A stretch of 8,804 nt of DNA from Chloroflexota bacterium (GTDB lineage: Bacteria > Chloroflexota > Dehalococcoidia > SHYB01): the NCBI GenBank assembly GCA_016200725.1, contig JACQEE010000129.1, positions 1 through 8,804 of the forward strand, read 5' to 3'. A program made the translations under genes and the position numbers. Below are positions 1 through 5,443 of this stretch, piece by piece. Each line of letters opens with the position of its first letter. The first letter of the stretch is position 1. Under the pieces are notes generated by a model that was given only the letters and a program-made list of their open reading frames with translations, did not search any database and was not told the DNA's origin.

Positions 1-15
1 CATCCCCCTCTCGCC

Positions 16-690
16 ATGCGCATCAGCGAAATCTTCTACTCCATCCAGGGCGAGGGAACCTACACCGGCCTTCCGATGGTCTTCGTACGCTTCCAGGGCT
101 GCCCGCTGCGCTGCACCTGGTGCGACTCGAAGTACACGTGGGAGTTCAAAGGCGGCGAAGAGCTGCCGCTCGATGCCGTGCTGGCACGGGTCGCCGAGTA
201 CCCCACGAAGCACATCTGCATCACCGGCGGTGAGCCGCTCGCGCACCTGCCCGACTTCCTCGCGCTGGCGAAGGGGCTGAAGAAACGCGGCTACTGGATC
301 GAGGTGGAGACGGCGGGGGCCCACCGGTTGCCGATGGAAGACTCCGTTCACCCTTCGACAGGCTCAGGGCGAACAGTTCCGGCTATCGATTCGTGGGTGA
401 TGGACATCAAGTGCCCCGGCTCGGGCATGGAGCAGCACAACAAGTACGCCGAGGTGTCGCGGCTGCGCGAGGAGGACCAGCTCAAGTTCGTCGTCGCCGA
501 CCGCGCCGACTTCGACTTCGCGCTGCGCGTCCTCGGCGAGCACAAGCCGCGCTGCCACGTGCTCTTCTCGCCGGTGTGGGACGCCGTCGACCTGGCCGCG
601 CTCGCCGAGTGGGTCAAGAACGAGACGCCACAGGCGCGCCTATCGCTGCAAGTGCACAAGGTGATCTGGGGAGAGAAGCGGGGCGTGTGA
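16..690 (+). CDS. queE: 7-carboxy-7-deazaguanine synthase QueE
   Basis: QueE is a radical-SAM enzyme that converts 6-carboxy-tetrahydropterin to 7-carboxy-7-deazaguanine in queuosine/7-deazapurine synthesis; it acts in the cytosol. The 224-aa protein opens with the family signature (FYSIQGEG, residues 7-14). It has the 4Fe-4S cluster motif C29-x3-C33-x2-C36 followed by D37, the SAM-binding GGEP at 71-74, ETAG at 98-101, a DSWVMDIKCP segment from 125, and a C-terminal LQVHKVIWG. Length is normal for the family. Residues about 110-123 (SVHPSTGSGRTVPA) do not look like QueE sequence and are encoded by a palindromic repeat (346-374) that keeps the frame; they fall between the ETAG and DSWVMD segments. 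The ATG gives the canonical MRISEIFYS start. No good Shine-Dalgarno is seen in the 15 upstream bases, and the frame stays open to the window edge. Queuosine partners are not in the window and may lie upstream. Identity is secure; the effect of the insert on activity is unknown. Confidence 0.95.
   Translation: MRISEIFYSIQGEGTYTGLPMVFVRFQGCPLRCTWCDSKYTWEFKGGEELPLDAVLARVAEYPTKHICITGGEPLAHLPDFLALAKGLKKRGYWIEVETAGAHRLPMEDSVHPSTGSGRTVPAIDSWVMDIKCPGSGMEQHNKYAEVSRLREEDQLKFVVADRADFDFALRVLGEHKPRCHVLFSPVWDAVDLAALAEWVKNETPQARLSLQVHKVIWGEKRGV
346..374. repeat. Palindromic (PEPVEG-type) repeat inside queE
   Basis: Inverted arms GTTCaCCCT (346-354) and AGGGcGAAC (366-374) flank an 11-nt loop. The arms pair perfectly except for one A/C position. 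On the minus strand the element reads as the RPEPVEG peptide that marks a widespread class of short dispersed palindromes in high-GC bacteria. It sits wholly inside the queE reading frame and encodes about ten residues, V111 to T120. Its core (CCCTGAGC...GTCGA.GGG on the minus strand) is shared with the repeat at 3029-3065. Confidence 0.8.
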
Positions 691-709
691 GCACCTCTCA
701 CTCCTGACT

Positions 710-1121
<412 letters not shown>

Positions 1122-1137
1122 CACGGGCCTCGGAGGG

Positions 1138-1899
1138 CTAGGGCATGAAGCTGCCGCCGTTGACGTGCAGCGTGGTGCCGTTGGTGTGGTCAGAGTTGGG
1201 GCCGCAGAAGTAGAGGACGGCACCAGCGATCTCCGTGTCGTGCGCCAAGCGCACCGGCTGCGTGATAACGCCTGACGTTTTCGCCTCGTTATACTGCGTC
1301 TCCGCGGTCTTGAAGGCGGAGGCGACCATGGGCGTGAGGGCGGTGCCGGGGGCGACGTTGTTCACGGTGATGCCCCACTGCGAGACTTCCTGCGCGAGCA
1401 CTCGCGAGTAGGCCAGCATGCCGCCCTTCGCCGCGGAGTAGGGCCCGACGCCGGCGCGGCCACGGAAGGCGGCGCGCGAGATGATGTTCACGATGCGTCC
1501 CCACTTCTGAGGAATCATGCTCTCGACGCAGGCCTGCGAGCAGAGCATCATGCTCTTGAGGTGGACGGCGATGATGCGGTCCCAGATGTCCTCCTGCATC
1601 TCGCGGATCTGCCCGCCGCCGCCGATGCCCGCGTTGTTCACGAGGATGTCGATCTTGCCGAACTTCTTCACGCCTTCCTGCACGATCTTGCAAACCTGCG
1701 CCTTGTTGCAGGAGTCCGTCGGCAGGGAGAAGGCGTCGCGCCCCAACTTCTTCACCTCGGCGACCACCTTGGGCCCCGCCTCCGGGTTGATGTCGGCGAT
1801 GACGACGTTCGCGCCTTCCTGCGCCAGCATCAGCGCGCAGGCGCGGCCGAGGCCGCTGCCGCCGCCCGTGACCATCGCCACGTGACCTTTCACCTGCAT
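1138..1899 (-). CDS. Short-chain dehydrogenase/reductase (classical SDR)
   Basis: A 253-aa NAD(P)-dependent oxidoreductase of the classical SDR fold, cytosolic; the substrate cannot be told from sequence. The Rossmann motif TGGGSGLG is at 11-18, followed by D36 at the end of the second strand (usually an NAD preference). NNAG is at 88-91. The catalytic S141 precedes Y154 and K158 (YSAAK), and the family PG motif follows in VAPGTALTPM. The tetrad Asn that often sits in a VNLKG motif is His here (VHLKS), a variation seen in other SDRs. Length is standard and the protein looks intact. The start is well supported: AGGAGG (complement of 1906-1911) lies 6 nt before the ATG, and a promoter (TTGTCG-N17-TACAAT) lies just upstream. 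The DHFR-like remnant follows it in the same operon. FabG-like or alcohol/sugar dehydrogenase roles are possible. Confidence 0.93.
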   Translation of the reverse strand: MQVKGHVAMVTGGGSGLGRACALMLAQEGANVVIADINPEAGPKVVAEVKKLGRDAFSLPTDSCNKAQVCKIVQEGVKKFGKIDILVNNAGIGGGGQIREMQEDIWDRIIAVHLKSMMLCSQACVESMIPQKWGRIVNIISRAAFRGRAGVGPYSAAKGGMLAYSRVLAQEVSQWGITVNNVAPGTALTPMVASAFKTAETQYNEAKTSGVITQPVRLAHDTEIAGAVLYFCGPNSDHTNGTTLHVNGGSFMP

Positions 1900-1935
1900 G
1901 ACGCGCCTCCTGCCATCGAGTAGTCGGTTTGCGCG

Positions 1936-1964
1936 ATTGTAGCCCTGTGCATCGGGAGCGACAA
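1936..1964 (-). promoter_or_regulatory. Promoter of the SDR gene
   Basis: On the minus strand TTGTCG (complement of 1959-1964) is followed after exactly 17 nt by TACAAT (complement of 1936-1941). This is a 4/6 and a 5/6 match to the sigma-70 boxes. Transcription would begin near 1929, leaving about 30 nt of leader that contains the AGGAGG ribosome-binding site. Confidence 0.55.
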
Positions 1965-1978
1965 CGCCCGAAGACGGT

Positions 1979-2008
1979 TTGACCCTGCGAGAGGGCCACG
2001 CTTATCAT
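1979..2008 (+). promoter_or_regulatory. Promoter for a leaderless plus-strand transcript
   Basis: TTGACC (1979-1984) and TATCAT (2003-2008), each 5/6 to the sigma-70 consensus, are 18 nt apart. The expected start site, 6 nt past the -10 box, coincides with the ATG at 2014, so the message would be leaderless; no Shine-Dalgarno sequence precedes that ATG. The promoter is divergent from the SDR promoter and the -35 regions are close. Confidence 0.45.
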
Positions 2009-2013
2009 GGGGC

Positions 2014-2220
2014 ATGGCCACGCTCCGCATCCCCGCGCCCACACCCGTTCGTGGTTCCCTTCGCGAAGCCTCAGAGCAGGCTATCGGCTCACCACGAACG
2101 GCCACTGTCTGGCGACGGCTCGTGGCCATCTTCGACCGCCTCAACGGCTCGACGGCTATCGAGGACCGCGCGCTGCATCCCACCGACTACCGTCTCGTGC
2201 AAGACGCGCTGTTCTACTGA
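2014..2220 (+). CDS. Small ORF, unrecognised; possibly a remnant interrupted by TGA
   Basis: A 68-aa ORF starting MATLRIPAP at an ATG placed as a leaderless start. Residues about 11-30 come from a hairpin repeat (2045-2101) and are probably not ancestral protein. The next part (VWRRLVAIFDRLNGSTAIED and onward to DALFY) uses GC-ending codons and looks coding. It stops at TGA (2218-2220), but the same frame continues with equally coding-looking sequence (DDERLAVSEIYQLAGLKPRR) to a TAG at 2281-2283, five nt before the tmk stop. The TGA could be a nonsense mutation of a Trp codon. I recognise no family; the first nine residues resemble MoaD/ThiS-type starts, but this is too short to rely on. It may be a decayed gene (2014-2283) or a genuine small protein. 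Confidence 0.35.
   Translation: MATLRIPAPTPVRGSLREASEQAIGSPRTATVWRRLVAIFDRLNGSTAIEDRALHPTDYRLVQDALFY
2045..2101. repeat. Hairpin repeat with perfect 11-bp arms
   Basis: CCGTTCGTGGT (2045-2055) and ACCACGAACGG (2091-2101) are perfect inverted copies. Between them lie a 10-bp palindrome CTTCGCGAAG (2059-2068) and a small GCCT/AGGC stem (2068-2071 with 2078-2081). The arm and the CGGCTCACCACGAACGG end resemble a widespread dispersed palindrome in high-GC genomes. It also shares CCCTTCG and CTCAG blocks with the repeat in queE. It lies within the 5' part of the small ORF. Confidence 0.7.
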
Positions 2221-2287
2221 GACGACGAACGCCTCGCCGTGAGCGAGATTTACCAGTTAGCGGGGCTGAAGCCGAGGCGGTAGGCGC

Positions 2288-2971
2288 TTACCGTATCGTC
2301 GAGCCGTGCTCTGACAGGCGCAGGAGCATCTCGACTCGCAGCCAAATCGCCCTGGCGATTTCCTCGACCGGACGCGTCGCGTCGACCACCAGAATGCGCT
2401 GGGGCTCTTCGCCGGCCATCTTCAGATAGCCGCTGCGGACGCGACGGTGGAAAGCGATGTTCTCCTGCTCGAACTTCGACTGCTCGGCGTCGTCCATGCG
2501 CTTCGCCTTGCCTGCGTCGGCAAAGCCGAGTTGCGGCGTCTTGCTTACGCGATCCAGCCCTTCTTCCGCCGTCTGGTCGAGCAGCAGCGTCAGTTTCGGC
2601 ATCAGCCCGCCGGTAGCCACCGCGTTCACGGCCTTGACCATCTCGATGGGCAACCTGCGTCCGTGGCCCTGGTAGGCGACCGTCGAATCGGCATAGCGGT
2701 CGGCGATGACGACCTTGCCCTCGTCGAGGCTGGGCTTGATGACCTGCGCGACGAGTTCGGCGCGCGCGGCGGCGAAGAGCAGCAGTTCCGTGTTGGGGGA
2801 GATGGCAACGCCCTTCACCCAGCGCCGCACCTCCTCGCCCAGCCGCGTCCCGCCCGGCTCGCGCACGGGCACGACGTCGTAGCCCTCTTGCTGCAATCGC
2901 TTGGCGAGCAAGGCCACCTGGGTCGTCTTTCCCGCGCCTTCCCCGCCTTCGAAGGACAGGAAGAGGCTCAC
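2288..2971 (-). CDS. tmk: Thymidylate kinase
   Basis: Phosphorylates dTMP to dTDP with ATP in dTTP synthesis; cytosolic. From the GTG at 2969-2971 the 228-aa protein begins (M)SLFLSFEGG, the usual family start. It carries the P-loop GGEGAGKTT at 9-17, REPGGT at 38-43 and the DRY motif at 91-93 followed by YQG at 100-102. A Lys/Arg-bearing lid region follows LDQTAEEGLDR. The lid contains an additional stretch (KTPQLGFADAGKAKRMDD) compared with short-lid family members, making the protein slightly long. A longer reading from TTG at 3005-3007 is unlikely because that codon overlaps a perfect -10 box (TATAAT, complement of 3007-3012); transcription from it would start near 3000. No strong Shine-Dalgarno precedes the GTG. 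The gene is convergent with the small ORF and divergent from the lipoprotein gene. Confidence 0.95.
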   Translation of the reverse strand: MSLFLSFEGGEGAGKTTQVALLAKRLQQEGYDVVPVREPGGTRLGEEVRRWVKGVAISPNTELLLFAAARAELVAQVIKPSLDEGKVVIADRYADSTVAYQGHGRRLPIEMVKAVNAVATGGLMPKLTLLLDQTAEEGLDRVSKTPQLGFADAGKAKRMDDAEQSKFEQENIAFHRRVRSGYLKMAGEEPQRILVVDATRPVEEIARAIWLRVEMLLRLSEHGSTIR

Positions 2972-3006
2972 GAGCGAACCGCGCTTGGTGATGACATAGT
3001 GAGGCA

Positions 3007-3012
3007 ATTATA
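3007..3012 (-). promoter_or_regulatory. -10 box of the tmk promoter
   Basis: The minus strand reads TATAAT, a perfect consensus -10 box. The predicted start near 3000 gives a leader of roughly 28 nt before the GTG at 2971. No good -35 is visible: the expected position (about 3030-3035) falls in the left arm of the hairpin repeat, reading CAGTGT. Confidence 0.5.
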
Positions 3013-3028
3013 CGAGGCCGTGTGAGAG

Positions 3029-3065
3029 GACACTGTCACCCTGAGCAGTCGAGGGCGACAGTGTC
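3029..3065. repeat. Hairpin repeat in the divergent tmk/lipoprotein promoter region
   Basis: GACACTGTCaCCCT (3029-3042) pairs with AGGGcGACAGTGTC (3052-3065) over 14 bp with one mismatch, around a 9-nt loop. The core CCCTGAGC..GTCGA.GGG matches the core of the repeat inside queE, so both belong to one family, with different outer arms here. The left arm is repeated once more in near-direct orientation at 3057-3070. The hairpin sits between the two divergent -10 boxes, where the -35 or activator regions should be. It could also act as a transcription terminator-like stem, but no T-run follows on either strand. Confidence 0.75.
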
Positions 3066-3070
3066 ACCCT

Positions 3071-3079
3071 TGCTATACT
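3071..3079 (+). promoter_or_regulatory. Extended -10 promoter of the lipoprotein gene
   Basis: TGCTATACT is an extended -10 element (TG-N-TATACT, 5/6 to the hexamer). No -35 match is present at the usual distance because that position lies within the right arm of the hairpin repeat. The predicted start near 3086 gives about a 50-nt leader before the TTG at 3135. Confidence 0.45.
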
Positions 3080-3134
3080 GAAAACACCCCGCGCTTAGAC
3101 CACGAGTGCCCCTATCAATACGGCAAACCATCGC

Positions 3135-4991
3135 TTGCTCAGTCGCGTGCTCGCCGTGATCGCTGCCGCGTTGGCGTTGATCCTGGCCGCATGCAGCAGT
3201 GCTGGCGGGCCACCCCCTAACTCTACAGCCACTACGCTCGTACCCTCGATCACACCAGCCACGGCGACGAGTGTTCCCTCTTTCCTTACATCGACGTCTG
3301 CGCCCACATCGGTCGCCACCGCCACCGCGCTGCCCGTGCCAACCAATACGCCCACTGGCGCCCCTACGACCGCGACAGCAGCCGCACTCTCCCCAACAGT
3401 CTCTCTGCCGCCGCTCGTTCCGACTCCCACCCCCAGACCTATCCCGACTCCAACGCCGCGAGCGCCTTTCCTTACACCTACGCCGAACCCGTTCTTCAAC
3501 TCCGGGACGCCGTTCCAAGGCTTTGGCACACCGTTCTTGTGTCCGGGCACGGGCACGCCGGTATTCGGCAGCCCTGGGTCGCCGTGCCCAGGATTCACCT
3601 CTCCGCCCGGCACGGGAACGCCATTCCCCGGCTCTGGTACCGCATCCCCTGGAGGCACACCGTTCCTCTGCCCGGGCACCGGCACGCCAGTCTTCGCGAG
3701 TCCGGGGCAGCCGTGCCAAGGGTTCACCTCTCCGCCCGGCACGGGAACGCCGTTCCCCGGAGGCACACCGCAGGGTGGGAGCCAGGGCGCGCTGCCACCC
3801 ACATCCAGCCTGCCTACGCCCTCAGGCGTACGTTATACGCTGCCGGCGGACTATCGCCAGATTTTCGCCGGCCCGGAATGGCAGCAGTCACCGCAACTCA
3901 GGCCGGATTTCATGGTGGGACACGTCGTCGCGGACTACTTTTCCAGCGCCTATGTGAACGCCTACCTCAACTCCACGGTGCAGGCCGTCTCGGAGGCCGG
4001 TGGGGGCTGGTTCGCTTACGACCAGCAGGGTACCTATCTCTCGATCGAGCCGCCCGTGATCGGCGATGTCCCGCCGCAGCCGTCCCCCTACCAGCACCGT
4101 ACGGCCACCGAGGACGAGTTGACGCGGATGGTCGCGGCGGCGCGGGCGCGCAACCTGAAGTTCGTCCTGAAGGTGTCGGCGATCTACGACGGCCTACTCG
4201 ATCCAGCCAAAGACCCGTTTGGGGCGGCAAACCTGGACATCGCAGCCCGGGCCGAAGCAACCTTGGACCAATGGGCGGACAGGCTTGCGCAAGGAGACGC
4301 CGCGGCGCGGACGTACTGGGACGCATGGTTCGAGCAGTACTCCGCCTTCGTCCTCAAACAGGCCGCGATCGCTCAGAGGCTGGGCATCGAGGTCATAACC
4401 ATGACCTCGCATGAACGTTCCGCCGATCTTGAAGAAAACGCGCCCCGCTGGAGGCAACTCATTGCCCGAGTGCGGCAGGTGTACGGCGGCAAATTGACCT
4501 ACATCATCCCGACGTATGATGCGAGCAGCGGGCGCAATGCGTTTCCATGGGCGGACCTGGACTACATCACCTTCTATCCTGCAAGCAGGATCTCGGACGC
4601 GGCGCAGCCTTCCATCGCCGAAATCAAGGCTGCGTTCGAGCGGTTCAGCAACGAGGTGGTTGAGCCGGCAGCGCGGAGATGGAACAGGCCGGTGTTGTTC
4701 ATCACGACGTTCATGAGCAGAACGCCGCCGTACCACGAGTGGTTCGAGTGGTCTCAGCCGCACCCGGAGATCGGGCTGGACCTGCTGACTCAGGCAAAAG
4801 AGACCGAGGCCTTCTTCCAGGTGATGTCCAACAAGCCGTGGGTCGCCGGTATCTTTTCCTGGGCCTTCTGGTGGCGCGACGATTTCAACAGCACAGTGAA
4901 CCCGGGTGATGCGTCGTACGACAAGGGCGGCTCGATCAGGAACAAGCCCGCGACGGCAATATGGCGAAGGTGGGCCGGGCAAGCGTTCTAG
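3135..4991 (+). CDS. Secreted lipoprotein with GH113-like TIM-barrel domain
   Basis: A 618-aa predicted lipoprotein. Residues 1-20 form a signal peptide with lipobox LAAC (Cys20). Residues 21 to about 230 are a Pro/Thr/Ser-rich linker, including two near-identical Cys-containing units (131-173, 174-209). From about 232 to the end is a globular domain that I read as a glycoside-hydrolase-like TIM barrel, closest in pattern to GH113 beta-mannanase-type proteins. The support is WDAWFEQYSAFVLKQAAIAQRLGIEV, then DLDYITFYP, RPVLFI, GIFSWAFWW (572-580) and a C-terminal IRNKPATAIWRRW. The putative acid/base segment has E427 in TSHE. At the strand where the nucleophile Glu would be expected the sequence is ITTF (523-526), so catalysis is doubtful. 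The start is uncertain: TTG 3135 has no Shine-Dalgarno, GTG at 3147 or 3156 are in frame, and a stop lies at 3096-3098. Likely role: surface carbohydrate binding or degradation. The family call is inference. Confidence 0.8.
   Translation: MLSRVLAVIAAALALILAACSSAGGPPPNSTATTLVPSITPATATSVPSFLTSTSAPTSVATATALPVPTNTPTGAPTTATAAALSPTVSLPPLVPTPTPRPIPTPTPRAPFLTPTPNPFFNSGTPFQGFGTPFLCPGTGTPVFGSPGSPCPGFTSPPGTGTPFPGSGTASPGGTPFLCPGTGTPVFASPGQPCQGFTSPPGTGTPFPGGTPQGGSQGALPPTSSLPTPSGVRYTLPADYRQIFAGPEWQQSPQLRPDFMVGHVVADYFSSAYVNAYLNSTVQAVSEAGGGWFAYDQQGTYLSIEPPVIGDVPPQPSPYQHRTATEDELTRMVAAARARNLKFVLKVSAIYDGLLDPAKDPFGAANLDIAARAEATLDQWADRLAQGDAAARTYWDAWFEQYSAFVLKQAAIAQRLGIEVITMTSHERSADLEENAPRWRQLIARVRQVYGGKLTYIIPTYDASSGRNAFPWADLDYITFYPASRISDAAQPSIAEIKAAFERFSNEVVEPAARRWNRPVLFITTFMSRTPPYHEWFEWSQPHPEIGLDLLTQAKETEAFFQVMSNKPWVAGIFSWAFWWRDDFNSTVNPGDASYDKGGSIRNKPATAIWRRWAGQAF
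3525..3761 (+). repeat. Tandem coding repeat, 129-nt (43-aa) period
   Basis: The unit beginning GGCACACCGTTC at 3525 recurs at 3654, and its first 9 nt (GGCACACCG) appear again at about 3762. The first copy is 129 nt; the second, about 108 nt, lacks the final block around GSGTASPG. The protein copies are highly similar (GTPFLCPGTGTPVF, then PGFTSPP or QGFTSPP, then GTGTPFPG), each with two Cys. The copies are similar at DNA level too, so the duplication looks recent or is being homogenised. It sits in the linker of the lipoprotein. Confidence 0.8.
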
Positions 4992-5010
4992 CGAATCTGC
5001 ACGGGAGCGC

Positions 5011-5430
5011 TCAGGGCAGCCGCCTAGCCTGCAACTCGAAGCGCCAACCTGCTTCTCTTACGATCTGCTCGAATCGCTGGCGCAGGGCGCCAAACGAGAC
5101 CACGCCGCCGCCGCCAACCGACACATCCCGCCGCTCGACCTGCACGCGCGTCCGCTTCTGCGAAGTCTTCTGAAAGGAAAATGTCGGCGGCGCGATGCCA
5201 CTCGTCCGTTCGACAAGCGACTCCCGAAACGTAGCCGTGCGCGTATTCTCGTCGAGCGTACAGGCCATCCGGTAGCGCACCGTGCGCTTGCCGAGCAGCC
5301 ACTTCGCGCGGATGGACTCGACCTCGCCCTCGACGCGTCCGGGTGCAGCAGCGACGAGTTCCAAGCCCGCAGACGTGGCCGCTGCCGCCAGCCTTTCGGA
5401 CAACTGCTCAGGTGGTGACGGGTTGCTCAT
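5011..5430 (-). CDS. Hypothetical protein, last gene of the pdxT/R3H operon
   Basis: A 139-aa protein of unrecognised family. It has no signal peptide or membrane segment. It has an Ala-rich N-terminal helix-like part, then a probably beta-rich middle (VEGEVESIRAKWLLGKRTVR, then YRMACTLDENTRTATFRES). A glycine-rich turn SVGGGG precedes a C-terminal helix and strand (FGALRQRFEQIVREAGWRFEL). Codon use matches its neighbours and the reading frame is clean, so it is very likely real. The ATG at 5428-5430 is 13 nt after the stop of the R3H ATPase gene, which suggests cotranscription. It is convergent with the lipoprotein gene, whose stop is 19 nt away; no clear terminator is seen between them. I cannot assign a function. 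Confidence 0.75.
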   Translation of the reverse strand: MSNPSPPEQLSERLAAAATSAGLELVAAAPGRVEGEVESIRAKWLLGKRTVRYRMACTLDENTRTATFRESLVERTSGIAPPTFSFQKTSQKRTRVQVERRDVSVGGGGVVSFGALRQRFEQIVREAGWRFELQARRLP

Positions 5431-5443
5431 CGGCCCGGCGCGC

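Noticed and set aside
348..709. Extension of the DHFR-like minus frame across queE
   Set aside because: The frame is open past the joint only by chance; the family C-terminus is found in a different frame ending at 710, and queE is clearly the gene on the other strand.
2014..2220. Small ORF as a MoaD/ThiS protein
   Set aside because: Only the first nine residues are reminiscent; there is no C-terminal GG and the rest does not fit.
2232..2290. Possible terminator between the small ORF and tmk
   Set aside because: Only short stems (CTCGC/GCGAG, GGTA/TACC) without a T-run on either strand; too weak to call.
3000..3007. TTG start for tmk giving 12 extra residues
   Set aside because: The codon overlaps a perfect TATAAT box, and the GTG at 2971 gives the normal family N-terminus.
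3095..3802. Minus-strand ORF rich in GVPVPG-type repeats
   Set aside because: It is the antisense reading of the Pro/Thr/Gly repeat linker of the lipoprotein; its repetitiveness is inherited from the real gene.
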